The translations under genes and the position numbers were made by a program. From positions 1-64,000 of the forward strand of contig NZ_JAIQCL010000008.1 of the NCBI RefSeq assembly GCF_020023385.1: DNA of 64,000 nt. The letters run 5' to 3'. This document shows, piece by piece, positions 41,650 through 50,648 of this stretch (positions within the stretch are counted from its first letter, which is position 1; the number at the start of each line of letters is the position of its first letter). This DNA comes from Planococcus circulans (GTDB taxonomy: Bacteria; Bacillota; Bacilli; Bacillales_A; Planococcaceae). The notes below the pieces were generated by a model. That model saw only the letters and a list, made by a program, of their open reading frames with translations. It made no database searches and was not told where the DNA came from.

Positions 41650-42333
41650 CTACCATTTCATCTTTGAAAAAAGATCAATCAAATAGGCCTTTTCTTGTTC
41701 GTCAATGTTCCACTGAGCCATTTCTTCCAGCATACCAGCTTTTGTACCGAAGCCTTTCACAAATCCGTTTAACCGGGCAGCGAAAGTTGAGTCCGTCAGC
41801 AATGCCGGGTTCGGGTAAAGTTCAGCGGTCTGTTCCAATGCTTTCGGATAACGCTTCAGGTAGTATTTTTGATGACGTTCCTCGGCCGGAGTGAATTGGC
41901 TGAAAGGTGAAATTTCCGTTTCAATCAGCTCCCCTAACTGCAGCTCCATTTCTTCTTTGATTACGTCAATCGTTCGCCGCTGTTGCTCTGTGTGGTAATG
42001 CAGTAAAGAGATATACTGTCTCCCTTTATAATTATCGCGATTCGGGTAATGATTCTGCCAAAATTCCCTAAGCACCTCTGCATAGCTGATCATCAATGGA
42101 TCAAACTCAATTTGGACTGTTTCTGTATGATCGCCCATGCTGCGGTAAGTAGGAGACGGGAACGTTCCACCCGCAAAACCGACACGCGTTCGGACGACTC
42201 CAGGGATGCTCCCGAACCTCGCCTCCGGTCCCCAGAAACACCCCATCCCGAATGTAGCAAGTTCCAGTGGCCGACCGTTTTGATAGAGTCCTTCTTCAAT
42301 TTTTTTAATGGTCTTTTGCTGAAATCCCATCAT
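41650..42333 (-). CDS. msrA: Peptide-methionine (S)-S-oxide reductase
   Basis: 227 residues. The catalytic motif ATFGMGCFWGPEARFG holds the nucleophilic Cys; also GFAGGTFPSPTYRSMGDHTETVQIEFDP and FWQNHYPNRD. It repairs S-oxidised methionine in proteins. The C-terminus lacks an obvious CxC resolving pair and instead has a longer helical tail, as in the YppP-like long MsrA forms. The start is the first of two tandem ATGs (42333/42330), after AAGGGG; the upstream GTG overlaps the ribosome site. Confidence 0.92.
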   Translation of the reverse strand: MMGFQQKTIKKIEEGLYQNGRPLELATFGMGCFWGPEARFGSIPGVVRTRVGFAGGTFPSPTYRSMGDHTETVQIEFDPLMISYAEVLREFWQNHYPNRDNYKGRQYISLLHYHTEQQRRTIDVIKEEMELQLGELIETEISPFSQFTPAEERHQKYYLKRYPKALEQTAELYPNPALLTDSTFAARLNGFVKGFGTKAGMLEEMAQWNIDEQEKAYLIDLFSKMKW

Positions 42334-42487
42334 AAACACCCCTTCTTTGAAGACACCGATCTCCGTAGCAATTACTATACAGTTCGCAATGATTTCCTTA
42401 AAATTAACGTAACAAGACTGCTCAGAAAATGCATGGCTCAGCTACTCCGTTTGGTGCAGCTCCAATAAAAGAAAGCAGGTGGAAGTA

Positions 42488-43072
42488 ATGAACAGTCAAC
42501 GAAAAGAAATCATCTCCTATTTCAAACAGATGGACCGCAGCTTTTTTATGGACACCAACAAGGACCTGGCCTCTTTCGACCAAGCCCTGCCGATTGGATT
42601 TGAACAAACCATCTCTCAACCATCTTTGGTTCTCGAAATGACCTTAGCACTTGACCTTCAGCCAAAACAGAAAGTACTCGAACTCGGAACAGGGTCAGGT
42701 TTTCAAACCGCTTTGCTGGCCGCTTTTTCTGGAACCGTCTATACCATCGAGAGAATTGAAGAATTGCAGAAGCGCGCAAAAGAGCGGCTAGAGCAATTGG
42801 GTTTCCAAAACATTCATTATAAATTGGGTGATGGCAGTGAAGGATGGGAAGAACACGCACCCTTCGACCGGATCATGGTCACCGCTGCGGCTTCCGAAGT
42901 GCCGAGAGAACTGCTCGAACAATTAAATGGGGGTGGAAAAATGGTTATTCCGGTTGGAAACTCATTCAGCCAGGAACTCCGTTTGATTGAAAAGGATATA
43001 GACGGTAAAACCCATACCACAATTTTAAATGAAGTCCTATTCGTTCCATTAAAAGGAAAGTACGAAAAGTAA
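42488..43072 (+). CDS. pcm: Protein-L-isoaspartate O-methyltransferase family protein
   Basis: 194 residues. SAM-binding motif I VLELGTGSGFQTALLA (about 65-80), then VYTIERIEEL and the PCMT signature FDRIMVTAAASEVP; an N-terminal QTISQPSLVLEM segment is typical of this family. It methylates isoaspartyl residues for repair, or a related substrate. The ATG at 42488 follows AGGTGGAAG; the GTG three codons earlier is part of that site. Divergent from msrA, another protein-repair gene. Confidence 0.88.
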   Translation: MNSQRKEIISYFKQMDRSFFMDTNKDLASFDQALPIGFEQTISQPSLVLEMTLALDLQPKQKVLELGTGSGFQTALLAAFSGTVYTIERIEELQKRAKERLEQLGFQNIHYKLGDGSEGWEEHAPFDRIMVTAAASEVPRELLEQLNGGGKMVIPVGNSFSQELRLIEKDIDGKTHTTILNEVLFVPLKGKYEK

Positions 43073-43143
43073 AGCCACTATTTTTCTTGTGATGATAATT
43101 GCAGGCACACACTTTGATAAAAGACTGGAGAATTCGAGGTTCA

Positions 43144-43650
43144 CTACCGATTTCCATTGGACTTTATTGGCGTGTTCGGGGTTTGCCAAAGCAGAACTAT
43201 TCCAGCTAAAAGCAAAATCACCGCTGTAATATTCCAAACCAGATCATACGGCAACAAATCCACGCCGTAGCGAATTTGGTGAAGCTCTAATAACTTATGT
43301 TGAATGATGCCATCGTAAAGTTGAAAGGCTCCGGCACCAACCAATATGCCACCTGCCCATCTCTTAGGCCACCAGGCTTTTCGCCGTTGGAGATCAGCCA
43401 AAAGAAACAGGGAAGCTACAGTCGCAAACCAGCTGAAAGCATGAAATAAGCCATCTGAAACTAGTCCTGCATCCGTTGTGGATCGATCATAGAAATGATG
43501 CCAGTGCAACAATTGATGAAATACAGTTTCGTCGATAAACGCCACTAAGCCGATACCAAATAAAAGTCCTGACCAGACGTTTCTTTTGGCATGGACTCTA
43601 CGGTTTTTCTCTTTTGTGTAGTCAACGGTTTTGACTGTAGATGAAGGCAT
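43144..43650 (-). CDS. DUF2243 membrane protein
   Basis: 168 residues with four membrane helices and a conserved His-rich loop (DETVFHQLLHWHHFYD, then GLFHAFSWF and YDGIIQHKLLELHQIRYG). It fits the DUF2243 family of predicted integral membrane proteins; the histidines could bind haem or metal (inference). Function unknown. Its promoter side faces the DUF2294 gene. Confidence 0.85.
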   Translation of the reverse strand: MPSSTVKTVDYTKEKNRRVHAKRNVWSGLLFGIGLVAFIDETVFHQLLHWHHFYDRSTTDAGLVSDGLFHAFSWFATVASLFLLADLQRRKAWWPKRWAGGILVGAGAFQLYDGIIQHKLLELHQIRYGVDLLPYDLVWNITAVILLLAGIVLLWQTPNTPIKSNGNR

Positions 43651-43856
43651 GGAATCCTCCTTTCTTGGTCAAGCGAGCAGAAAAATGCCCGGGCAGCTTT
43701 TTCCAAATAATACCCTTTTTTTACCGGTACCAAACAAATAAACAAATGAAAAACCTTATTCCTGATTCAAAAATCCTAAACTTTTTTACAAAATCGCTCC
43801 TTTCTTCCAAAATACAGAATTAAGAAGTCAAAATCCCAATATCTCATTTCGATTTC

Positions 43857-43885
43857 TTTAAATGCCCGTGCTAATCCCGTATAAT
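43857..43885 (+). promoter_or_regulatory. Sigma-A promoter of the DUF2294 gene
   Basis: TTTAAA (43857-43862), 17-bp spacer, TATAAT (43880-43885). The 300-bp divergent region 43651-43950 contains no gene; its left part is AT-rich promoter sequence. Confidence 0.6.
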
Positions 43886-43950
43886 GAAGCCAATTGAGCA
43901 ATAACAAACAGCCGGAACTTTACAGCCACACAATAAAAGGAGAGCTAAAC

Positions 43951-44646
43951 ATGTCCAAAGAAAAAACAATGCACACTGAAGTCGGCAGCTATATTTCCAC
44001 CTTATTGCGTGACCATTTTGGAAAAGGGCCTACCTCAGTATTCGTGACAGTCAAACCTCCTTTTATTTCTATACACCTTCGGGGATTTTTGGCTCCAACT
44101 GAAAGAATTTTGCTGAAACAGCAGGAGCATCGAAGGGTGTTGGAAACGCGGGACCTATTGATGAACCAGTTGGCAGCAGATATAAAATTGGATTTATGGA
44201 AGATTGGAAATCTGGAAGTTGAAGAGGTATATGCAGACTGGAATTTAGACGATCAAACCGGGATGATATTGGCGATCATGGCGGATAAGTCTGGAGCAAA
44301 AGAAATTGAATGGGATTCAGCTATTCAGATTGAAAGTGTCCGTGAAGAAGTGAATGAAGCCAGCCGAAAAGCACAAAAAACACCTGAATCGACAGAGCTG
44401 TACTGGTTAAACAACCGGACACTATTGATCGAGCGGTCCGGAATTTTTGTTGAAATCGAAAAAGAGTTGATCCGTGGTGGCTTTGTCGAGGAATTGAAAT
44501 TAGTGAAGCGTCCTTTGGAGCGAAGATTATTATTGCAGACACGCATCGAAGCTATTCTCGAGCAATCTATTTTGGAAGTGTTCCTCGACTGGAACTTCAT
44601 TTCGGATAAAGGGTATATTGTGTTGTTGCTGGAAAACGCCAAATAA
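43951..44646 (+). CDS. Tandem DUF2294 protein
   Basis: 231 residues made of two DUF2294-like halves: residues about 5-112 (VGSYISTLLRDHFGKGPTSV ... EVEEVYADWNLDDQTGMILAIM) and about 118-231 (repeating the VFLDWNFISDKGYIVLLLE ending). The duplicated 'DWN' ending is clear by eye. Family function is unknown. The ATG at 43951 follows AAAGGAG by eight bases; 19 upstream in-frame codons are not supported. It is monocistronic. Confidence 0.85.
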   Translation: MSKEKTMHTEVGSYISTLLRDHFGKGPTSVFVTVKPPFISIHLRGFLAPTERILLKQQEHRRVLETRDLLMNQLAADIKLDLWKIGNLEVEEVYADWNLDDQTGMILAIMADKSGAKEIEWDSAIQIESVREEVNEASRKAQKTPESTELYWLNNRTLLIERSGIFVEIEKELIRGGFVEELKLVKRPLERRLLLQTRIEAILEQSILEVFLDWNFISDKGYIVLLLENAK

Positions 44647-44673
44647 GAAAAAGCCAGCTTTAGCTGACTTCTG

Positions 44674-44708
44674 AAACCATGGACAAACTACTCGTCCATG
44701 GTTTTTTT
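44674..44708 (+). terminator. Terminator after the DUF2294 gene
   Basis: AACCATGGAC / GTCCATGGTT stem with nine-base loop and T tract on the plus strand. Confidence 0.88.
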
Positions 44709-44754
44709 CAATTTGATAACTTCTTGGAGCCTTCCGCCTTCTATAAAATCTCTT

Positions 44755-44949
44755 TTAGCTGCTGATGGTCTGGGCTGTCTGGCAATGGGGACAGAACTCA
44801 TACGAATCTTCTTCCTCCAGCTGCTCGATATAATCAGCACGATCTGTAAATTCCCTTTTTTCCACAGGCGTTTCTACAAACCCGCACCGGTCTCCCGCAA
44901 ATTGGCGTTGATGGATTTTCTTTTTCTTGTGATCCACAAAGTAATGCAT
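44755..44949 (-). CDS. Small hypothetical protein with C-terminal CPHC
   Basis: 64 residues: MHYFVDHKKKKIHQRQFAGDRCGF ... EEEDSYEFCPHCQTAQTISS. Three cysteines (one in DRCGF, two in CPHC) plus several His could bind zinc. AAAGGAAG lies before the ATG. I do not recognise the family. It is immediately downstream of an inverted-repeat leader (44981-45030). Confidence 0.6.
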   Translation of the reverse strand: MHYFVDHKKKKIHQRQFAGDRCGFVETPVEKREFTDRADYIEQLEEEDSYEFCPHCQTAQTISS

Positions 44950-44980
44950 GAAATTCGCTTCCTTTCTTTTTCAGAAATAG

Positions 44981-45030
44981 AAAAAGCCGAAAAGAATCAC
45001 CTCTGTTTCAAGGCAATCTTTTCGGCTTTT
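44981..45030 (-). terminator. Long-loop hairpin: terminator or attenuator
   Basis: AAAAGCCGAAAAGA pairs with TCTTTTCGGCTTTT around a roughly 20-base loop; on the minus strand TTTTTCTATTT follows. It lies 192 bp after patB and 30 bp before the small CPHC gene, so it either ends patB transcription or attenuates the small gene. Confidence 0.6.
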
Positions 45031-45221
45031 ATATCAGCTCTATCGTCTGAAATATTTAACCAAGATATAAAATTAGATGTGAGATGGGCAGTAGCCACAA
45101 TTACGAATGGAATTTTATACCAAGTCGGAAACGCTATCGTTTTCCAAGTCTTTTTATTATACTAAATTTCGCAGTAAAGGTAAAGTGACAGTAAATTCAA
45201 TTGCCTGTAAAATCAGACAGT

Positions 45222-46445
45222 TTATTGTTCCTCTACTTTTCTCAAATCCTTTTTATGGGAAATGTCTTCGAATTCTTTGGCTATTCGTTCTAAAGCTTCT
45301 TTAATGAGCGGCCGTGGGGAAGGTGTACAGATTCTTTGATAGAATTCCCCTTCTTCACCGAACATGCTGCCGTCTTCCAGCAGGACATTGGCTTTATTAT
45401 AGATACGGTCGTGGATATCTTTTGCTGAAATGCCGTAGCCGCTGAAATCCAGCCACATAATATATGTGCCTTCCGGAATGGCTACCTTCACTTCAGGCAT
45501 TTTTTCAGCTAAGAATTCCTTTATATACACCATTGTGCCATCAACGTAATCCTTTAACTGCTCAAGCCAATCCTCACCTTCGTTATAAACGGCAATCAAT
45601 GCAGCAATGGCAAATGGAGAGGCCAATTGCATACCCATTTCAGTGGCGAATTTAGTGCGCAGCTCTTCATCCGAAATGATGACATTGGTGCAATGCAATC
45701 CCGCAACATTAAAGGTTTTGTTGATGGCTGTACAGGTGATGATATGGTCGGTTTGGTCGGCTACTTTAGCCATCGGAATAAATTCCTTTCCACGGCGCAG
45801 CAAATCTCCATGGATTTCATCAGCCACGATCAAGACATTGTGTTCATGGCAGATGGCAGACATCTTTTTCAACTCTTCTTCATTGAAGAGTCTGCCTGTC
45901 GGGTTATGTGGATTACAAAGAATGAACATTGTCGTATGGTCATCCTTTGCCTTGGCTTCGAAATCCTCGAAATCGATGGAATAATAACCATCGGCCTCCT
46001 GTTTCAGCGCGTTGTTCACTACTTTTCTGCCGTTTCCTTCAATCACGGAAGTGAAAGGAGGATAAACTGGACGTTGGATGATGATGCCATCTTCCAAATT
46101 CGTAAATGCCTTAACCGCAATATTCAATGCATGAACCGTGCCTGGGCTATAGACAATCTGCTCTTTTTCGACTTTCCAGCCATGCCGCTTCTGCATCCAG
46201 GACTGGATGGCCTCAAAGTATTCATCCGGAAAAACGGAATAGCCGTAAATCCGGTGATCCACTGTTTTGTGCAAAGCTTCAACTAAAGGCTGAGGAACCG
46301 GCAAATCCATATCGGCGGTAAACAGCGGAATCGTGTCCTCATCGTATCGTTCAGTAAGACCGAATTGTTTGATCAGGTCCCCTCCATCCCATTTCATGGA
46401 GTAAGTGCCTCTTCTGTTGACGATTTCATCAAAATTATATTTCAT
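45222..46445 (-). CDS. patB: PatB/MalY-type aminotransferase, probable cystathionine beta-lyase
   Basis: 407 residues, fold-type I PLP enzyme. Motifs: PLFTADMDLPVPQPLVEAL, YGYSVFPDEYFEAI, CNPHNPTGRLF, VADEIHGDLL and the PLP lysine in TAINKTFNVAGL; CTPSPRP near the end binds the carboxylate. The DEIHxDL and length place it with PatB (C-S lyase in methionine biosynthesis and thiol release). No repressor or transporter partner is adjacent. Confidence 0.9.
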   Translation of the reverse strand: MKYNFDEIVNRRGTYSMKWDGGDLIKQFGLTERYDEDTIPLFTADMDLPVPQPLVEALHKTVDHRIYGYSVFPDEYFEAIQSWMQKRHGWKVEKEQIVYSPGTVHALNIAVKAFTNLEDGIIIQRPVYPPFTSVIEGNGRKVVNNALKQEADGYYSIDFEDFEAKAKDDHTTMFILCNPHNPTGRLFNEEELKKMSAICHEHNVLIVADEIHGDLLRRGKEFIPMAKVADQTDHIITCTAINKTFNVAGLHCTNVIISDEELRTKFATEMGMQLASPFAIAALIAVYNEGEDWLEQLKDYVDGTMVYIKEFLAEKMPEVKVAIPEGTYIMWLDFSGYGISAKDIHDRIYNKANVLLEDGSMFGEEGEFYQRICTPSPRPLIKEALERIAKEFEDISHKKDLRKVEEQ

Positions 46446-46561
46446 GCGAAACTCCCTTTCCAGTGAATTGTTAGGTTATGCCTTCTTTATTCATTATCAA
46501 AGAAAGACTGGAGCCATTGCAACCAAACAAGCTTTTGAGTCTCAGCCCTTACTTAAAACCT

Positions 46562-48670
46562 TTAAAACTCCATCTTCAATTTGCCCTCTTCCAACACCAG
46601 TTTGGCGTTGAATTTCTTGCCGTTTTTCGAAACAAAGCCTTTAATGACTGGCGTCTTCCCTTTTGTGCACAAGTATTCAATCTGCTTGGCAGTTAAACGC
46701 TTCTTCAGGAAGGTTGCCGGAAATGACTGCTTGCAGCCATTGGCGTGTTCGGTGCAATTGTAAGAGCCTCTCCTTGATACGATCATACCGGTCTTGCATC
46801 TCGGACAAGGAGCGATTTCATCTTTGGCGCTGGGCGTCGCCATCTGTGCCGGCAATCCGTTCTTCTGCATTTGCCCAGGTACTTCATCGAGCAGCTTTTG
46901 GATGAATTTGCCGATCGTCGCCAGAAACACCTCCGCCGAACCTTCGCCCTTGCCGATTTTCTTCAGATAGGTCTCCCATTTCGCGGTCATCGACGGGCTG
47001 GAAAGCAAGTTCCCTTCGATGGACTGGCACAGGATGCGTCCTTTATCAGTGATTGAAACGATGTTTTTAGTTACTGAAATGTATTGATGGCGTTTGATCG
47101 TCTCGATAATTCCGCTTCTTGTCGCTTCTGTTCCCAGTCCTTCGACTTCTTTTAGGATCTCGGTGTCTTCCACATCCTCGACAAACTTCCCGCAGGTCTT
47201 CATCATGGCGATCAACTGGCCTTCCGTATAGGGTTTTGGCGGTGTCGTCATACTTTCTTTTATGTCGACCTTGCTCTTCACCCGCTCCTGCTCCCGCAAT
47301 TCCGGCAAAGAGGGTTCCTGCTTGGTTTCCTTCGCGGGTGGAAACAGCTCTCTCCAGCCTTTTTCAAGCTCGGTTTTTCCAGTTGTGAAAAATGCCAGTC
47401 CTTTGACGTCCGTAGTCACTTTGGTTTCGGCGTAGCGGTAATCTTTATGGAACATCGCTAGAGTTGTGCGCAAAACTTCTTCATAGAGATTTCGTTCGTC
47501 TCTTGCCAACCCTTCCAGTTTTCTTGCGGTCGGAATGGTTTTCGTTGGAATGATGGCATAGTGCTCCTGAACTTTGGAGCTGTCCACAAATCGCTTTTTA
47601 GGTGATTTGGAGGCAACCGGGAATGGTGCATCGATCAACTGCTGATATTTTTCGACTTGTCCTGCCAAATAGCTGAACTCACCCGGTGTAATATGCTGGG
47701 TATCGGTCCTTGGATAGCTGACAAGTTTCTTTTCATACAATCCCTGCATGACAGACAACACTTTAGCCGGACTGTATTTCCATTTCCGGTTCGCTGCAGC
47801 CTGCAAGGTCGATAACGAATGAAGCTGTGGCGGCGGTGTGCGTTTTTCGGTGGTCTTCATCTGAGTCACAATGCCTTCTTCCTTGGCAGTAATGGCATGT
47901 TTGGCCAAAAGCTCTTCTGCTTCTTTCCGCTCTTTTGCCCTCAGCTTTGCTTTGCCCTTGTAGCGCCCTTTTTCCGCGTCAAAAACACCTTCAATTTCAT
48001 AAAAAGGCTCTGGTACAAACGCTTCAATTTCTTTTTCGCGCTGATAGATCAGGAACACGGTTGGTGTCTGCACACGTCCGATGGCAAAGACTTCGTGAAT
48101 GCCTTTTTCCTGAAGCAAAAGGGAGTATAGGCGGGATCCGTTCATCCCGACGAGCCAATCACTGATTTGACGCGCTTTGGCTTCCTGATACAATAATAGG
48201 TCCTGCCGATTGTCCCGCAGTTCCTGAAAGCCTTTCCTCACTTCATCCGCTTCCAGTGAATTGATCCATAACCGCTGAATCTTCTTGTTTTTGGCACCTG
48301 TCTGGTAATAGATGCTATAGAATATATTGGAGCCTTCCCGGTCAACGTCACAGGCGTTGATGACCGTATCGGTCTGGAAAATCAATTTTTTGATGATGCC
48401 AAATTGCTGTGCCTTGCCTCTTGCCACCTGAAACTGATAGGTATCCGGCAAAATCGGCAGCGCAGTCAGCGACCATTTTCCCCATTTCGGGTCATAGGCC
48501 TTCGGTTCTTTTAGTTCCACAAGATGTCCGATTCCCCATGTGATATAGGCACCCTCCGGAAAAATCGCATCGGGTGCAAGTTCAATATAGCCATCGCGTT
48601 TCACGGACTTGAATGCTTCCGCATAGGCTTTTGCCTGGCTTGGTTTTTCAGCGACTATCACTGGTTTCAT
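46562..48670 (-). CDS. topB: DNA topoisomerase III
   Basis: 702 residues. Toprim domain at the N-terminus (IVAEKPSQAKAYAEAF; NACDVDREGSNIFY acidic site), then the type IA core with the active tyrosine in KLVSYPRTDTQHIT. The C-terminal zinc-ribbon-like segment (CPRCKTGMIVSRRGSYNC) and an IKGFVSKNGKKFNAKLVLE terminal module match Bacillus TopB. It decatenates DNA and resolves recombination intermediates. GGAAAGGAAG lies before the ATG. Confidence 0.96.
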   Translation of the reverse strand: MKPVIVAEKPSQAKAYAEAFKSVKRDGYIELAPDAIFPEGAYITWGIGHLVELKEPKAYDPKWGKWSLTALPILPDTYQFQVARGKAQQFGIIKKLIFQTDTVINACDVDREGSNIFYSIYYQTGAKNKKIQRLWINSLEADEVRKGFQELRDNRQDLLLYQEAKARQISDWLVGMNGSRLYSLLLQEKGIHEVFAIGRVQTPTVFLIYQREKEIEAFVPEPFYEIEGVFDAEKGRYKGKAKLRAKERKEAEELLAKHAITAKEEGIVTQMKTTEKRTPPPQLHSLSTLQAAANRKWKYSPAKVLSVMQGLYEKKLVSYPRTDTQHITPGEFSYLAGQVEKYQQLIDAPFPVASKSPKKRFVDSSKVQEHYAIIPTKTIPTARKLEGLARDERNLYEEVLRTTLAMFHKDYRYAETKVTTDVKGLAFFTTGKTELEKGWRELFPPAKETKQEPSLPELREQERVKSKVDIKESMTTPPKPYTEGQLIAMMKTCGKFVEDVEDTEILKEVEGLGTEATRSGIIETIKRHQYISVTKNIVSITDKGRILCQSIEGNLLSSPSMTAKWETYLKKIGKGEGSAEVFLATIGKFIQKLLDEVPGQMQKNGLPAQMATPSAKDEIAPCPRCKTGMIVSRRGSYNCTEHANGCKQSFPATFLKKRLTAKQIEYLCTKGKTPVIKGFVSKNGKKFNAKLVLEEGKLKMEF

Positions 48671-48809
48671 GCGCTTCTTCCTTTCCTATCGATCTTTCTC
48701 TTATTGTACCCCTTCAGCCAAAGAATCAAAGCAAAAAAGACAATTCCCTGTATAGTGGGGTATAGTAAGTTCTAACAGATAGATGACACAGAAAAAGGAG
48801 TCGTTCAAA

Positions 48810-49484
48810 ATGAACAACAAAACCGCTTTACTGGCAGGTGCCAGCGGACTGGTCGGCAACGAATTGCTCCATATCCTTCTAGAAAGCCCCCATTACAAAG
48901 GGGTGAAAATTTTGGTGCGCCGTCCACTCGACATGGCACATGAAAAACTGGAACAAGTAATCACGGATTTCGACAAACTGGACGATTATGCTAAGCACTT
49001 TGATGTAGATGATGTCTATTGCTGTCTCGGCACCACCATTAAAAAAGCCGGATCACAGGATGCATTCAAAAAAGTCGATTATGAGTATCCCTTAAAGATG
49101 GCTGAATTGGCAAAGTCGCAGCAGGCAAAGAACTTTCTGATCATCACTGCCTTGGGTGCTGATGCTGAGTCAAAAGTCTTCTACAGCCGTACCAAAGGGC
49201 AGCTGCAAGTCCGCCTGAAGAAAATAGGCTTGACGGCACTTCATATTTTCCAGCCCTCTTTACTGCTTGGCAATCGCCAGGAATTTCGATTGGGTGAAAA
49301 AGCAGCCACCATCCTTAGCCCGGCCATCAGCAAATTGCTGATGGGAAAAATGAAAAAGTATAAGCCTGTCGAAGCAAGAGATGTCGCACTCGCCATGTAT
49401 GAAGTAGCTCAAATCGAGCGCACTGGCAACTACACTTACCCACCAAACCGAATCGAAAAAATAAGCGCCCAAAGCGCTGACTGA
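48810..49484 (+). CDS. NAD(P)-binding atypical SDR protein
   Basis: 224 residues. Rossmann loop LLAGASGLVGNELL (about 6-19), then CCLGTTIKKAGSQDAFKKVDYEYPL and YSRTKGQLQ, a pattern shared with HTATIP2/YbjT-like atypical short-chain dehydrogenases. It is probably an NAD(P)H-binding regulator or reductase; substrate unknown. The ATG at 48810 follows AAAAGGAG; nine upstream codons are rejected. It converges on the sulfur operon. Confidence 0.86.
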   Translation: MNNKTALLAGASGLVGNELLHILLESPHYKGVKILVRRPLDMAHEKLEQVITDFDKLDDYAKHFDVDDVYCCLGTTIKKAGSQDAFKKVDYEYPLKMAELAKSQQAKNFLIITALGADAESKVFYSRTKGQLQVRLKKIGLTALHIFQPSLLLGNRQEFRLGEKAATILSPAISKLLMGKMKKYKPVEARDVALAMYEVAQIERTGNYTYPPNRIEKISAQSAD

Positions 49485-49485
49485 T

Positions 49486-49525
49486 AAAAAGAGAGGGCGC
49501 CTGTTACAAGGCGCCCTCTCTTTTT
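49486..49525. terminator. Bidirectional terminator before the sulfur operon end
   Basis: AAAGAGAGGGCGCC and its complement form a 14-bp stem with an eight-base loop, with A and T tracts on the two sides. Confidence 0.93.
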
Positions 49526-49528
49526 GCA

Positions 49529-50305
49529 CTAAAGGATATCTGTCCAGATTTTAATCGCTGTAGCTAAAATCAGTAGAGCCAATATCCATTGCAGGTATTT
49601 GGTATTCATTTTTTGCCCCAGCTTCGCTCCAAGAGGCGCTGCTAGTATACTTGCGACAATCATAACAGCTGCCGGGCCATACAAAATCTGATCGGTAACG
49701 ATTTTGCCGACTGTCGAACCGATGGAGGACAGAAAGGTAATCGCAAGCGAAGTCGCGATGGTCATCCGGGTCGGGATCTTCAATACGACCAACATGATCG
49801 GCACCAGGATAAAGGCACCGGCTGCCCCAACGATTCCGGCAGCGATCCCGACGATAAACGCCAATCCTGCTGCCAGCCATTTGTTGAAAGTAACCTGATC
49901 CAGCGGGATATCATCCACGCCTTTTTTCGGCATGAACATCATGACAACCGCGATGGTCGCCAGTACCGCGTAGACAATATTGATGGCCTGCTCAGACAGC
50001 AAAGTCGATCCGTAGCCGCCGATGAAGCTCCCCACTAAAATGGCGCCCCCCATATAAGCGATTAGGGTTTTATTCAAATAGCCGCTGCCACGGTATGCCC
50101 AAACACCGGCAATCGTCGCAAAAAAGACCTGGATGGCACTGATGCCCGAGACTTCATGGGCGCTGAATGCCGTGTACCCCAACATCACCGGTATGTAGAG
50201 CAGCATCGGATACTTGATGATCGAACCACCGATTCCCACCATTCCTGAAATGAAGGAACCTACAAAGCCGATCAGAAAAATGACAATGATAAAGTCCATA
50301 CTCAT
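49529..50305 (-). CDS. TauE/SafE family sulfite/thiosulfate exporter
   Basis: 258 residues, seven or eight membrane helices, opening with the family motif [19 protein letters not shown] and a second half repeat ending [15 protein letters not shown]. In cst operons TauE exports sulfite or thiosulfate produced by persulfide oxidation. AGAGGTG precedes the ATG. It is the last gene of the operon; the hairpin at 50330-50354 separates it from tusA. Confidence 0.92.
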   Translation of the reverse strand: MSMDFIIVIFLIGFVGSFISGMVGIGGSIIKYPMLLYIPVMLGYTAFSAHEVSGISAIQVFFATIAGVWAYRGSGYLNKTLIAYMGGAILVGSFIGGYGSTLLSEQAINIVYAVLATIAVVMMFMPKKGVDDIPLDQVTFNKWLAAGLAFIVGIAAGIVGAAGAFILVPIMLVVLKIPTRMTIATSLAITFLSSIGSTVGKIVTDQILYGPAAVMIVASILAAPLGAKLGQKMNTKYLQWILALLILATAIKIWTDIL

Positions 50306-50329
50306 TTCTTTTCACCTCTCTAAAAGGGA

Positions 50330-50354
50330 AAAGGGCATCATGGCGATGCCCTTT
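50330..50354 (-). terminator. Intercistronic hairpin between tusA-like and tauE-like genes
   Basis: Perfect stem AAAGGGCATC / GATGCCCTTT with five-base loop; a T-rich stretch follows on the minus strand. Likely a partial terminator or mRNA processing/stability element. Confidence 0.6.
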
Positions 50355-50364
50355 AATCCGGTTC

Positions 50365-50592
50365 TTAGCCTTTCTTGATCCAGAATGTAAAGACATCTCC
50401 ATTTTTTTGCGAATCCAGCAACTCATGGCCGCCGGATTTTGCCCATGCAACTAAATCCGCTTTCGCGCCATTATCGGTTGCCAGAATTTCAAGAATCTGT
50501 CCACTTTCCATTTCTTTCATTTCTTTTCTTGTTTTTACGATCGGCATTGGGCATGCCAGCCCTTTTGCATCCAATACTTTATCTGCGTTCAT
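50365..50592 (-). CDS. TusA-like sulfur carrier protein
   Basis: 75 residues. The carrier cysteine is Cys14 in [13 protein letters not shown]. The TusA fold (two strands and two helices) is complete. It carries persulfide sulfur between sulfurtransferases. The ATG at 50592 is used, with GGAGAG upstream, rather than the adjacent TTG. It is very similar to the TusA half of the fusion protein encoded at 51818-52375. Confidence 0.92.
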   Translation of the reverse strand: MNADKVLDAKGLACPMPIVKTRKEMKEMESGQILEILATDNGAKADLVAWAKSGGHELLDSQKNGDVFTFWIKKG

Positions 50593-50648
50593 CAAAATCT
50601 CTCCTTTTGGTTTTTATTTACTGTTAACTTTTTTCTCTAAATCGTTGC

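Noticed and set aside
44698-45165. 155-codon plus-strand ORF
   Set aside because: Antisense to the small CPHC gene and running through two terminator hairpins; no ribosome site and no family resemblance.
45627-46286. 219-codon plus-strand ORF
   Set aside because: Antisense to patB, which has an intact PLP site.
48745-48780. Sigma-B promoter suggested by GGGGTATAG before the atypical SDR gene
   Set aside because: No GTTT-type -35 box at 12-15 bp upstream; a sigma-A reading is equally likely.
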